Below are positions 1 to 7,346 of a stretch of 44,702 bases of DNA, piece by piece. Origin of the DNA: Helicobacteraceae bacterium. Lineage in GTDB: Bacteria > Campylobacterota > Campylobacteria > Campylobacterales > Sulfurimonadaceae. Position 1 is the stretch's first letter. Each line of letters begins with the position of its first letter. The stretch is taken from positions 1 to 44,702 of the forward strand of contig JALSLA010000065.1 in assembly GCA_026988515.1 (NCBI GenBank), in the 5' to 3' direction. Both the position numbers and the translations under genes were made by a program. The notes under the pieces are model-generated. The model was not told the origin of the DNA, made no database searches, and was given only the letters and a program-made list of their open reading frames with translations.

Positions 1-33
1 TCCTCCGCCGTCGAGTGTTAATACTTTAAACAT
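1..33 (-). CDS. Patatin-like phospholipase, N-terminal fragment (cut by window edge)
   Basis: Only the first 11 codons are present, reading MFKVLTLDGGG from ATG at 33 leftwards. The DGGG tail matches the start of the oxyanion-hole motif DGGGxRG, which in patatin-like acyl hydrolases sits a few residues from the N terminus. A ribosome binding site, AAGGA, lies 7 bases upstream of the ATG on the minus strand, which supports a real start. Patatin proteins use a Ser-Asp dyad to hydrolyse acyl lipids, but the serine lies outside the window. The gene diverges from the one at 95. The short visible part limits confidence. Confidence 0.55.
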   Translation of the reverse strand, partial: MFKVLTLDGGG

Positions 34-61
34 TACGCATCCTTCTGCCAAGCATTTTACC

Positions 62-75
62 ATTTTAAGTATAAT
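62..75. promoter_or_regulatory. Back-to-back -10 boxes between the divergent genes at 33 and 95
   Basis: Plus-strand TATAAT at 70-75 lies 20 bases before the start at 95. Minus-strand TAAAAT (ATTTTA on the plus strand, 62-67) is only 2 bases away. The two RNA polymerase footprints would overlap. No convincing -35 boxes are visible. Confidence 0.5.
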
Positions 76-94
76 AAGTTTTCAAGGAGTCGCT

Positions 95-1351
95 ATGAGC
101 CATAAAACGGTATTGCTCGCTGCCATGTTTCCCCATCTTTTTTTACCGACACCGCATCACCGCCGACACGATCATATACAAGCCAGCACAAAGCAGATTA
201 CCCAATATCTTGTTGATGGCGAAGCAGTTGCCAGCGCATACCACATCAGCAGTACAGTTAAAAAGCGCGAATACCTTTATGAACAGCTCATTGCCTTTGT
301 CAATGCTCAAGAAACGATCACGGCAGAAGATATCATCACTCAATGGCTCGCTTTAAGTAGCGGTATCAATAGATTGTGCACGTCATATATGTTAACGCTC
401 ATAGCACGCCTCGATCAAGAGCGCAACGAAGATATTTTTCCCAATCTGAATCTTGTTTTTACCTCAAATACTGCAACAGCAGCACACCAAACAACCCTGT
501 TGGATTCACTCAGCTATCTCTGTCGCATCAATTTTTCTGCTGAGGTCTATATTGCATTGAGTCAGGACTTTAACATTCTATCAACACAAGAAATTACAAC
601 CCACACGGCTAAAGAGCATGCGTTTAATGTACCCAAAACTTTTGCACCCTATGCGACACTTTTTGACTCTAAAGAATCTGCTCCGTTATTCACACTGCAT
701 TATCAGAGTAACGGCGACCTCTTTGTGTTGGGCAATGAACACTATAGCGGTAACGAAAAATTTACCATGTTGGCATCACGACGCAATCAGCAGTGGCACT
801 GTTATGACATGGATCTGCTTGAGAAACTCTTTTATGCACGCTTTAACAATAACAACATCGGAAAAAGCCTCCTTAAAATTGCTTTTGAACTCAGCCATGA
901 GCATCACGGCGGACTCATTATTTACGATCAATCCAAGCGTATTCATAACCAACACGTTTTAAATCCCAAAAGTTCTCAGGTACACAACAACAGCGATCCG
1001 TTCATTAAAAATCTATCACAAGTGATTCGATCCACACCGAAAAAAGCTCTTTCGGTAGCACCTTCTATGATGCAGATTTTGAAAAACCTGATGACACTAG
1101 ACGGCTGTGTCATTTTCAACGACGAGGGGCTACAATCAGTCGGCTCTTTACTCTCCATCCAGACACGGCATGACAACAAAACCGTTGAACATGAACTGCA
1201 GTCTATCTTTACAACCATTTTAGGCGGTCGCAATGCCGCCTCACTCTATGCCAATGCATTGGGCGGTATTGCACTAAAGATCAGTCAAAACGGAACCATT
1301 ACCTTCTATACCCGTTACTACCAACAGACGGTTACGTTGGAGTTCTTGTAA
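95..1351 (+). CDS. Protein with C-terminal DisA_N/diadenylate-cyclase-like domain, active site degenerate
   Basis: A 418-residue protein with ribosome binding site AAGGAG just before the ATG. The N-terminal ~240 residues are not recognised. The C-terminal third resembles the DAC fold of DisA/CdaA enzymes, which make cyclic di-AMP from two ATP. HGGLIIYD (270-278) fits an early DAC strand, MTLDGCVIF (333-341) fits the conserved MDGA strand, and LGGRNAAS (376-383) followed by GTITFY (400-405) fits the GTRHRAA helix and the final strand. The key motifs are altered: DGA is DGC and RHR is RNA. The protein may therefore bind a nucleotide without making c-di-AMP. The assignment rests on motif pattern only; a divergent active enzyme or a different alpha/beta domain remain possible. 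Confidence 0.45.
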   Translation: MSHKTVLLAAMFPHLFLPTPHHRRHDHIQASTKQITQYLVDGEAVASAYHISSTVKKREYLYEQLIAFVNAQETITAEDIITQWLALSSGINRLCTSYMLTLIARLDQERNEDIFPNLNLVFTSNTATAAHQTTLLDSLSYLCRINFSAEVYIALSQDFNILSTQEITTHTAKEHAFNVPKTFAPYATLFDSKESAPLFTLHYQSNGDLFVLGNEHYSGNEKFTMLASRRNQQWHCYDMDLLEKLFYARFNNNNIGKSLLKIAFELSHEHHGGLIIYDQSKRIHNQHVLNPKSSQVHNNSDPFIKNLSQVIRSTPKKALSVAPSMMQILKNLMTLDGCVIFNDEGLQSVGSLLSIQTRHDNKTVEHELQSIFTTILGGRNAASLYANALGGIALKISQNGTITFYTRYYQQTVTLEFL

Positions 1352-1383
1352 CGCATTAGAAAAAATCTCCCTTTAATTTGTAC

Positions 1384-1389
1384 TATAAT
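1384..1389 (+). promoter_or_regulatory. -10 box of the 1418-2097 gene pair
   Basis: TATAAT, 28 bases before the ATG at 1418. Its position rules out the upstream ATG at 1388, which lies inside the -10 box and so would not be transcribed from this promoter. Confidence 0.55.
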
Positions 1390-1417
1390 GGCACACCATT
1401 TTTATAAGGAGTCCGCT

Positions 1418-1906
1418 ATGTGTGACTTTAACAACTTAGATGATGATGCCAAACAGCGCTACCATCAGCAACTGATCGAGTGTGCTACAGCATTGGGAGG
1501 CAAAAATTTTTTTCTTACTATGCTTGAAGCCGTTCGTAAAACCAAACCGCACCCTCTTGTAGCAAAACAGTGTGCCTTTCACTTTTCTCACGGGAGTATC
1601 CACTGGAACAAAGTCATTTTTCAAGACAAATTCACACTGCTTGCTAGCGTGCGTACTCAAAAAAAGCTTTTGCCGAAACCGAGCCATCTGCATTATAAAA
1701 AAGTTTTTAATCTTATTCGAACACTTCAACCTGTGACATTTACCGTCAAACCCAAACAACGCAAAGACGGTCACGGATTTACCATGAATACCTTTGACAG
1801 AATCAATGAAACGACCACACAACTCAACCCGGTTTTTGATGCCGTCTTTTTTTGTTCGATTGATACGGTCAAAAAAATACTCGCCTACCAACCTCGGGCA
1901 TCCTAA
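1418..1906 (+). CDS. Hypothetical protein, 162 residues
   Basis: I do not recognise the family. The protein is soluble-looking and rich in Lys, His and Phe, with no signal peptide and no membrane segment. The start is set by AAGGAGTCCGCT-ATG, a strong Shine-Dalgarno with good spacing. The stop codon overlaps the ATG of the YwbE-like gene (TAATG), so the two are almost certainly translated from one mRNA. The middle (about residues 50-125) alternates basic and hydrophobic stretches and could bind nucleic acid, but no known motif supports this. Confidence 0.75.
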   Translation: MCDFNNLDDDAKQRYHQQLIECATALGGKNFFLTMLEAVRKTKPHPLVAKQCAFHFSHGSIHWNKVIFQDKFTLLASVRTQKKLLPKPSHLHYKKVFNLIRTLQPVTFTVKPKQRKDGHGFTMNTFDRINETTTQLNPVFDAVFFCSIDTVKKILAYQPRAS

Positions 1907-2097
1907 TGGAAGGAACACTACGTCTTCACATTAAAAGTGGCGCAAATGTAGCTATTGTTCAAAAAAAGGACCAAACGACACAAGCCTTAACGCATGGAGT
2001 GGTTCAAGCAATTCTAACCAGCGCATCACGCCATCCTCACGGCATTAAGGTACGTCTTACCAATGGTCTTATCGGACGGGTTAAAAAAGTTTATTAG
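1906..2097 (+). CDS. YwbE-family small protein (DUF2196)
   Basis: A 63-residue protein that matches the YwbE family almost end to end. It has the N-terminal IKSGANVAIVQKKDQ segment, then LTHGVVQAILT, and the signature HPHGIKVRLTNGLIGRVKKV. The fold is expected to be a small beta-barrel; the function of the family is unknown. It is translationally coupled to the preceding gene by TAATG overlap. Length equals the usual 60-65 residues, so it is complete. Confidence 0.85.
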   Translation: MEGTLRLHIKSGANVAIVQKKDQTTQALTHGVVQAILTSASRHPHGIKVRLTNGLIGRVKKVY

Positions 2098-2117
2098 CTA
2101 TTTTAAAAAAAATACGT

Positions 2118-2158
2118 TACAATACGTGTGATGAAAGATGAGGCTAGAGTTCATCTTT
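2118..2158 (+). promoter_or_regulatory. Promoter and structured leader of the cold-shock gene
   Basis: A -10 box TACAAT (2118-2123) predicts a transcript start near 2130 and a leader of about 120 nt before the ATG at 2252. The leader opens with a perfect 8-bp stem, AAAGATGA (2134-2141) with TCATCTTT (2151-2158), closing a 9-nt loop. Long structured leaders acting as RNA thermosensors are known for cspA in E. coli; a like role here is inference. Confidence 0.45.
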
Positions 2159-2251
2159 GGTGTGTAACGAGAATACTCTGCTAGACCTAAAGACTCCCCG
2201 ATTTTGATTCCACTTTATTATAAAGTGTATTTTCCCTATAAAGGTACAAAC

Positions 2252-2470
2252 ATGGCAGAATTGCTAAATGGAACCGTAAAATGGTTTAACGAAGAAAAAG
2301 GTTTTGGATTTATCCAACAAGAAAACGGTGACAAAGATATTTTTGTTCACTTCCGTCAGGTCAACAATCCGGGTTATGGACGTGTGTCCCTTGCTGAAGG
2401 TCAAAAAGTGACGTTTGAAATCGGTGAAGGTCAAAAAGGCCCTCAGGCGGAAAACGTTACACCACTCTAA
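2252..2470 (+). CDS. cspA: Cold-shock protein (CspA family)
   Basis: A 72-residue single OB-fold protein that binds single-stranded nucleic acid and melts RNA structure. Both RNA-binding motifs are visible: RNP1 as KGFGFIQ and RNP2 as [22 protein letters not shown] is the classic opening. I chose the ATG at 2252, not the in-frame ATG at 2204, because the family begins here and AAAGG lies about 10 bases upstream. Length is normal for bacterial Csp proteins. The gene stands alone between the YwbE gene and the convergent lysine-rich gene. Confidence 0.95.
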   Translation: MAELLNGTVKWFNEEKGFGFIQQENGDKDIFVHFRQVNNPGYGRVSLAEGQKVTFEIGEGQKGPQAENVTPL

Positions 2471-2487
2471 TAGGTGGTACTTCTTAC

Positions 2488-2509
2488 AGACAGGCAGTTA
2501 TGCCTGTCT
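2488..2509. terminator. Hairpin between the convergent cspA and H1-like genes
   Basis: Perfect 9-bp stem AGACAGGCA / TGCCTGTCT closing loop GTTA. It lies between two converging stop codons (2470 and 2517), where a bidirectional terminator would be expected. Neither strand has a strong T-run after the stem, so termination may be weak. Confidence 0.6.
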
Positions 2510-2516
2510 CACTTCA

Positions 2517-2744
2517 TTACTTCGAAGTTTTTTTAACCGGTTTTTTAGCGGTTAACTTTTTTACCGTCTTCTTGGCAACTTTTTTCGCCGTTTTTTTAGC
2601 ACATTTTTTACTTGTCGGCTTCTTTTTCAACACTACTTTGGCAACTTTTTTGGTCACTTTTTTAAGTGTTTTCTTTTTAGAAACTTTTTTGGCTGCTTTT
2701 GCCGCAATACGTTTCACATTTTTTTTCTTTAATACTTTTGCCAT
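2517..2744 (-). CDS. Lysine-rich histone H1-like nucleoid protein
   Basis: A 75-residue protein of which about 45% is Lys, with most of the rest Ala, Val and Thr in KKVAKK- and KKTLKK-type repeats. This composition is typical of bacterial H1-like proteins (chlamydial Hc1, AlgP-type tails), which bind DNA without sequence specificity. It has a single cysteine (in SKKCAKK). The start is firm: AAGGAGA lies 6 bases upstream on the minus strand, and a near-consensus promoter precedes it. The Phe-rich reading on the plus strand (2500-2784) is its shadow. A basic RNA- or ribosome-binding protein is the main alternative. Confidence 0.75.
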   Translation of the reverse strand: MAKVLKKKNVKRIAAKAAKKVSKKKTLKKVTKKVAKVVLKKKPTSKKCAKKTAKKVAKKTVKKLTAKKPVKKTSK

Positions 2745-2762
2745 AATCTCTCCTTGGTGTTT

Positions 2763-2787
2763 TTATTACCTGACAAATTGGTAATAA
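2763..2787 (-). promoter_or_regulatory. Inverted repeat in the leader of the H1-like gene
   Basis: TTATTACC (2763-2770) and GGTAATAA (2780-2787) form a perfect 8-bp inverted repeat with a 9-base spacer. It falls between the predicted transcript start (near 2790) and the ribosome binding site, so it could be an operator or an mRNA hairpin controlling translation. Confidence 0.4.
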
Positions 2788-2796
2788 TTTATTACT

Positions 2797-2825
2797 ATTA
2801 TATATATATTATGAATTAAAGTCAA
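2797..2825 (-). promoter_or_regulatory. Near-consensus sigma-70 promoter of the H1-like gene
   Basis: On the minus strand, TTGACT (2820-2825) and TATAAT (2797-2802) are separated by exactly 17 bases. This is the best -35/-10 pair I found in the window, which suggests strong expression of the lysine-rich protein. Confidence 0.7.
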
Positions 2826-2866
2826 GAAGTTTATGGTGTTTAGTAATATTTTATAGAGACTCATGC

Positions 2867-2872
2867 TACAAT
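2867..2872 (+). promoter_or_regulatory. Extended -10 box just before the gene at 2880
   Basis: TGCTACAAT, an extended -10 ending at 2872. Transcription would begin at about 2879-2880, which is the A of the ATG at 2880. Confidence 0.4.
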
Positions 2873-2879
2873 GGCGCCT

Positions 2880-3155
2880 ATGACATTTATTGATTTTAAA
2901 AAAGTACTGCTTGATGCCGAAATAACGCTTCCTAAATTTAGTAAACTCATTAAAGTAAGCGATAAAAACATTCAATCTTATAAAAAAAAGGGGGAAGTTC
3001 CCAATACTATTGCCGTCATTGCCACCTGTTTTGCCGCTTTGCATAAAGAGGGGCATGACTATCGTCATCTTATTGAAGCATTGGCGTTGCAGGCCAAAAC
3101 CAAAAAAGGGGCCGGCTTTTCAAAGCATAAAAAGAAAAAAGAGGAAAAATCCTAG
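2880..3155 (+). CDS. Small basic protein with possible helix-turn-helix, hypothetical
   Basis: A protein of about 91 residues (94 if the ATG at 2871 is used). Residues ~15-45 (FSKLIKVSDKNIQSYKKKG) resemble the helix-turn-helix of XRE-type regulators, with the recognition helix at NIQSYKKKG. The C-terminal 20 residues are almost all Lys, Gly and Glu. There is no Shine-Dalgarno before either ATG, and an extended -10 overlaps the first, so translation may be leaderless from 2880. It converges with waaC (stops adjacent at 3155/3156). A DNA-binding role is inference. Confidence 0.6.
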   Translation: MTFIDFKKVLLDAEITLPKFSKLIKVSDKNIQSYKKKGEVPNTIAVIATCFAALHKEGHDYRHLIEALALQAKTKKGAGFSKHKKKKEEKS

Positions 3156-4166
3156 CTATACTTTTGTAAGCAAGGTCTCAGCCAATGCCACAACCGATTC
3201 GGGTGCAATCTGCTTAATCGAGAAATCTTCTTTGTTAAGCCGGTACGGATCCACCGTAGAGGGTGACTTCAGTACTTTGTTGATGGGCGTAACATGCACA
3301 CGCGAGACGGGCGTGGGTCCAAAGAGCGTAATACTGGGTCGGTTCATTGCCCATGCCATGTGTGTGGGACCCGTATCGTTGCCTATTAGCAGATCACACC
3401 GCGCAATCAGTGCTTTTAACGCATTGAGATTGAGCGGAGGCAAGATGGTTGCCTGTTGTGCGTGTGCGGCAATCCACCCTGCACGCTCTTGCTCTTCTTG
3501 ACCGCCCCATGCAATCACAATTTTCGCGTCAGGGTATTTTACATGTAAATCGTCTGCCACGTTGACAAACAGCTCTTTGGGATAGTTACGGCTTGGCCAT
3601 GTTGAACCGATAATAAAAACAATATTCATGGCACCCAAGTAAGGCTCAAAAGCAAAATCGTCCTCATGAAAGAAAAGAAACGGCGCTTTGTTCAATGCCT
3701 CCTCATGAGTCACGTCAATGTGCAGTGCCGAGGCAACAACACCGATATTGCGGTCAATGGTATTGCGGTCGTAAGGAATATCGTACGCCTTACTATAAAA
3801 CAGTGATGCCACTGATTCTCGGGTACTGTTTTTATCAAAGCCATGCGTGTTGTTACCTATAAGGCGCGCCACGATAGCCGACTTTACAAGGCCCTGCATA
3901 TCAATAACAATGTCGTACGTTCCCAAATGCCGAAGTTTACGTACCAGTGCCACAAGATCGGAAATACTCCGACGTTTTTTCATGGCTTTAATTGCCACCG
4001 TATGCAACGTATGAATGTCGCTGTTATCTTCCAAAACTCCGGCAAAAGCCTCTTCACAGATCCAGTCGATGCGCGCGTCGGGATAGTGCTTTTTAATAAA
4101 CTGCAAGACAATGGCGCCATGAACAATATCACCCATGGCACTCAGTTTGACAATCGCAATCTTCAT
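3156..4166 (-). CDS. waaC: Lipopolysaccharide heptosyltransferase I
   Basis: A 336-residue GT9-family glycosyltransferase that adds the first L-glycero-D-manno-heptose from ADP-heptose to Kdo of the inner core, on the cytoplasmic side of the inner membrane. The N-terminal MKIAIVKLSAMGDIVH and the C-terminal GNDTGPTHMAWAMNRPSITL followed by FGPT are family signatures; the latter contacts the ADP part of the donor. Length is typical. The donor pathway genes hldE, gmhA and gmhB lie elsewhere in this window. It diverges from the YejM-like gene at 4236. A copy of TTTACATGTAAA inside the gene encodes Leu-His-Val. Confidence 0.92.
   Translation of the reverse strand: MKIAIVKLSAMGDIVHGAIVLQFIKKHYPDARIDWICEEAFAGVLEDNSDIHTLHTVAIKAMKKRRSISDLVALVRKLRHLGTYDIVIDMQGLVKSAIVARLIGNNTHGFDKNSTRESVASLFYSKAYDIPYDRNTIDRNIGVVASALHIDVTHEEALNKAPFLFFHEDDFAFEPYLGAMNIVFIIGSTWPSRNYPKELFVNVADDLHVKYPDAKIVIAWGGQEEQERAGWIAAHAQQATILPPLNLNALKALIARCDLLIGNDTGPTHMAWAMNRPSITLFGPTPVSRVHVTPINKVLKSPSTVDPYRLNKEDFSIKQIAPESVVALAETLLTKV
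3538..3549. repeat. TTTACATGTAAA palindrome inside waaC
   Basis: Perfect 12-bp palindrome; read on the minus strand it encodes Leu-His-Val (TTA CAT GTA). Confidence 0.85.
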
Positions 4167-4235
4167 ACCCTGCCTTGCGTCAAATTTTCACGCTATTTTA
4201 TCATTTTTTTTAGAAGGAGTCACTACAATACCCCA

Positions 4236-6080
4236 ATGAAACGTTTTTTCCCGAAACCATCACTCATGCCGTCACGACTGTGGCTCTATCTGAAATTCAA
4301 TCTGATTGTCAGCGCCTTGCTCTACATGCTCTTTATGACGCTCAATCCGAGTTATACGGTCGAGACATTTCTTTTTACTGTAGCCGCCTCAATCTCAAGC
4401 ATTGCATTGATCTATCTGATTTTAGCACTCATACTGTTGCCGTTTCTCTACCTGAAACGCACGGCACTCTACCTCGCTTTTATACTCGTTATCACATTGA
4501 ATCTGCTCATTTTAGCCGACTTTTTTATTTTTCGGCTCTATAAAATGCATATTAATCCGATGGTGCTCAACATCATCTTCTCACCGGCAGCACAAGAGAG
4601 TGTTCATATCGGTATGGCTCCCGTACTCGCTACTGTTGCTACCCTAACTATATTAATACTCTTAGAACTGTTACTGCTACAGAACATTGAACATCTTGAG
4701 ACGAAACGCGCTAGAGCACTCAATCGCCGCAGTCGCCTGCTGCTTATACTGCCGTTGCTGCTCATCGGTATTGGTGAAAAGCTTACCTTTGGCATTGCCT
4801 CGCTGCAAAACAATACCGCCATTGTTCAAAAAGCACGTGTCATTCCGCTCTATCAACCGCTGACCTTCAACCAGCTTGCCAAACGCTACGCCGGTTACGT
4901 ACCGCCTCAAAAACTTCCGACACTGGTGAAAGATTCGGCACTGCAATATCCACTCAAGCCACTCCGGTACCACACAGCACAACAGCATCCTCATATCTTT
5001 ATTTTCGGGTCCGATGCCACCCGCGCCGATATGCTTACGCAAGAAATTATGCCCAACATCTACCGGTTTGCCCGTGAATCACTACACTTTACCCGCCACT
5101 ACAGCGGCGGAAACACCACACGTTTTGGTCTCTTTTCGCTCTTTTACGGGCTCAATGCCACCTACTGGTTCGCTTTTTTAAACGAGCAAAAAGGCGCACT
5201 GCTCTTCGATGCCTTAAAACATCAAGGCTATGCCATCAACATTACCAACAGTACCGATCTGCGCTGGCCCGAGTTTCGTCAGACCGCTTTTGTCAATATT
5301 CCCGACACCATTCACGATGCCTTTGCAGGAGAGCCGTGGCAAAAAGATCGCCAAAGTACCGATGCTTTTAAACAATGGCTTGCCGAGCAGAATAGCTCAC
5401 AACCGCTCTTTTCCTTTGTCTTTTTCGATGCGCCGCACGGTCCCTACTCCTACCCCAAAGAGCAGGCACATTTTCTACCCGATAACGACGGTATCATTAA
5501 TTACATGACCCTCTCTCAAAACGATGCTCCCATACTGCTCAATATGTACAAAAATGCCAACCGTTACGTGGACGGACTGTTTCAAGAACTTCTCGACGCA
5601 CTCAAAGCCAAAGGCATTTACGATGATGCCATTATTATTATCACTTCCGATCACGGTGAAGAGTTTTATGAATTTGGAAATTTTGGACATAACAGCTCGT
5701 TTAGCGAGGCACAAACCAACAGTTTTTTAGTAGTCAAAGTTCCCGGTATGCCGCCGCAGCGTATTAATCGGCTCACCAGCCATGTCGATATTGTCCCGTT
5801 TATTATGAAGCGCATCGGAGTCGAGAACCCCGCAACAGACTACTCTAACGGTTTTGACCTGCTTCATGCAGATCGTAAAAGCCTCTCTATTTCCAACTGG
5901 AACAACTACGCTATTAAGACCGACAAGCATGTCGTTGTCTTTTCAAAAAAACCTTCGGCACTCTTGGCACCTGAGATTCGTAACAACAGCGATTATGCTC
6001 TCAACAACGAGGTGTCATTAGATACATTCAGCCCTTATATTTTGCAATCACTTCAAGAGAGTTCGCTCTTTTTTAAATAA
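4236..6080 (+). CDS. yejM: YejM/PbgA-like inner-membrane protein with sulfatase-fold domain
   Basis: A 614-residue protein with about five N-terminal membrane helices (residues ~15-200) and a periplasmic alkaline-phosphatase/sulfatase-fold domain. Visible motifs are FGSDATRADML (metal-binding Asp), SGGNTTRFGLFSLFYGL (candidate Thr nucleophile), and TSDHGEEFYEFGNFGH (Asp/His metal ligands). Topology, size and the MPNIYRFARESLHFTRHYSGG stretch fit E. coli YejM/PbgA, which senses periplasmic LPS and controls LpxC turnover. Whether that pathway exists here is unknown; it could instead be a transferase. I chose the ATG at 4236 after AAGGAG (spacing rather long, 16); the open frame extending to 3843 is antisense to waaC. 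Its 3' end overlaps dgkA by 8 bases, convergently. Confidence 0.75.
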   Translation: MKRFFPKPSLMPSRLWLYLKFNLIVSALLYMLFMTLNPSYTVETFLFTVAASISSIALIYLILALILLPFLYLKRTALYLAFILVITLNLLILADFFIFRLYKMHINPMVLNIIFSPAAQESVHIGMAPVLATVATLTILILLELLLLQNIEHLETKRARALNRRSRLLLILPLLLIGIGEKLTFGIASLQNNTAIVQKARVIPLYQPLTFNQLAKRYAGYVPPQKLPTLVKDSALQYPLKPLRYHTAQQHPHIFIFGSDATRADMLTQEIMPNIYRFARESLHFTRHYSGGNTTRFGLFSLFYGLNATYWFAFLNEQKGALLFDALKHQGYAINITNSTDLRWPEFRQTAFVNIPDTIHDAFAGEPWQKDRQSTDAFKQWLAEQNSSQPLFSFVFFDAPHGPYSYPKEQAHFLPDNDGIINYMTLSQNDAPILLNMYKNANRYVDGLFQELLDALKAKGIYDDAIIIITSDHGEEFYEFGNFGHNSSFSEAQTNSFLVVKVPGMPPQRINRLTSHVDIVPFIMKRIGVENPATDYSNGFDLLHADRKSLSISNWNNYAIKTDKHVVVFSKKPSALLAPEIRNNSDYALNNEVSLDTFSPYILQSLQESSLFFK

Positions 6081-6441
6081 GACCGCCATAATGTGCCAGA
6101 GACGACAGCCAGACAATAACAAAGACCATAATACTCAAAAATACAATAGCGCTGCCGACATCTTTGGCACGTCCCGCCATCTCATGCTGCTCCATCGTAA
6201 CCAGATCAACCACCCGTTCTATAGCGCTGTTAATAACCTCGGCAAGCAACATGCCCATTAAGCTCATAAACATCAGAAGTTTGTAGAGTAGCTCCAAATC
6301 CAACAGCAACAGCAGCGGTAACAATACAAGAGCAATCGCCAGCTCAATCTTAAACGAGGTTTCATGGGCAATGACATCTTTCATACCCTGAAGTGCATAG
6401 GTCGTATTTTTAAAAAAGTGGTATTTGGGTTGATTTCTCAC
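6073..6441 (-). CDS. dgkA: Diacylglycerol kinase, small membrane type
   Basis: A 122-residue integral membrane enzyme that phosphorylates diacylglycerol to phosphatidic acid with ATP. Three hydrophobic helices follow an amphipathic N terminus, and the active-site block LLAEVINSAIERVVDLV is intact, with the catalytic Glu and the AEVINSAIE signature. Length is the usual 120-125. It starts 12 bases after the lpxL stop, in the same orientation, so dgkA is likely the last gene of the LtaS-lpxL-dgkA run. In E. coli DgkA recycles diacylglycerol left by phosphoglycerol transfer to periplasmic glucans. The LtaS-like neighbours would produce the same by-product. Confidence 0.95.
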   Translation of the reverse strand: MRNQPKYHFFKNTTYALQGMKDVIAHETSFKIELAIALVLLPLLLLLDLELLYKLLMFMSLMGMLLAEVINSAIERVVDLVTMEQHEMAGRAKDVGSAIVFLSIMVFVIVWLSSLAHYGGLI

Positions 6442-6453
6442 AATAATCCTTCA

Positions 6454-7338
6454 TTATGTTGTATAAATATTCGGGTACTCCGCTTTCCAGCGCCGATGGC
6501 ACCAAAACCAATGTTCGGGAACACGGCGAATCTCTGCTTCCAGCCACGATGCCTGTGCCTGTGTCGCCTCGTATATGTCAGCTTGGGCATCACTGCTGTG
6601 TGCCACCTCAATGGGTTCGTAAAAGGTGATGACATCACCCTCGGCATCGGGGTGTATCAACAAAGGAATAATTACGGCATTATATTTTCGTGCCAAAAAA
6701 GCGGGAGCCGGAGTCTGGCGTACCTTTTTACCGAAAAATGTCACCACAATACCGTCTTTCTCTTTAACGTTTTGATCAATCATCAATGAGATGCTCTCAT
6801 GATGTTTGACCGCATTATTTAAATGCCGTATGGCCCCGCGTTTTTCAAACAACCGCATACCGAAACGCTCACGTGAGTGCAGCAGGTAACGGTCAAAATA
6901 AGGATTTTTCAAGGCTTTGTAAACCGAACTCGCCGCCGATACTTTACTTGAAATGACTGCTCCCTCAAGCTCCCAGTTGCCGTAATGAGCAGTAACAAAA
7001 ATCACCCCGCGACCCGACGCTACCGCACGATCAAAAACAGCTTTATTGCGTAATGTCACCGCAGCGTCTATACGCGCAACGTTCGCATGGGTATTTTCCA
7101 TCACCTGCAACATATTTCGCGCCAAGTTGCGATAACACCCTTGAGAGATTGCCGCAATACGCTCCTCGTCAAGCGTTCCTTCAAAAGCAAAGTTCACATT
7201 TTGTCGTATGACCCGCTTGTGCTTGGTGTCGAATCTGTAAGCACAGTCGGCCATCAGCATAAACAGCGAACGGCGCCATGAAAACGGCAGACGAAACAGC
7301 AACCACTCAACGACTTTGAAACCGTAAAAGCCAATCAT
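6454..7338 (-). CDS. lpxL: Lipid A acyltransferase, LpxL/HtrB family
   Basis: A 294-residue member of the LpxL/LpxM family, which adds secondary acyl chains from acyl-ACP to Kdo2-lipid A. The catalytic dyad HX4E is visible as H118-YGNW-E123. An N-terminal hydrophobic anchor (residues ~8-30) and the family's later MIDQN block (FGMRLFEKRGAIRHLN then SLMIDQNVKEKDG) are present. Length is close to the usual 290-310. It follows the LtaS-like gene after 8 bases and precedes dgkA by 12 bases, which indicates an operon. Acyl-chain specificity cannot be read from sequence. Confidence 0.9.
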   Translation of the reverse strand: MIGFYGFKVVEWLLFRLPFSWRRSLFMLMADCAYRFDTKHKRVIRQNVNFAFEGTLDEERIAAISQGCYRNLARNMLQVMENTHANVARIDAAVTLRNKAVFDRAVASGRGVIFVTAHYGNWELEGAVISSKVSAASSVYKALKNPYFDRYLLHSRERFGMRLFEKRGAIRHLNNAVKHHESISLMIDQNVKEKDGIVVTFFGKKVRQTPAPAFLARKYNAVIIPLLIHPDAEGDVITFYEPIEVAHSSDAQADIYEATQAQASWLEAEIRRVPEHWFWCHRRWKAEYPNIYTT

Positions 7339-7346
7339 GCCTACAT

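Noticed and set aside
1388-1417. ATG at 1388 as start of the hypothetical gene
   Set aside because: It overlaps the -10 box TATAAT at 1384-1389; the ATG at 1418 follows a strong AAGGAG.
2517-2744. Tandem DNA repeat in the lysine-rich region
   Set aside because: The KKVAKK units are not regular in DNA length or sequence; the pattern is compositional, from protein, not a tandem nucleotide repeat.
2500-2784. Phe-rich open frame on the plus strand
   Set aside because: It is the exact antisense of the lysine-rich gene: Lys codons read backwards give Phe and Leu. It has no ribosome binding site.
3843-4235. Upstream in-frame extension of the YejM-like gene
   Set aside because: It lies antisense to waaC and reads like random sequence; the ribosome binding site and family start are near 4236.
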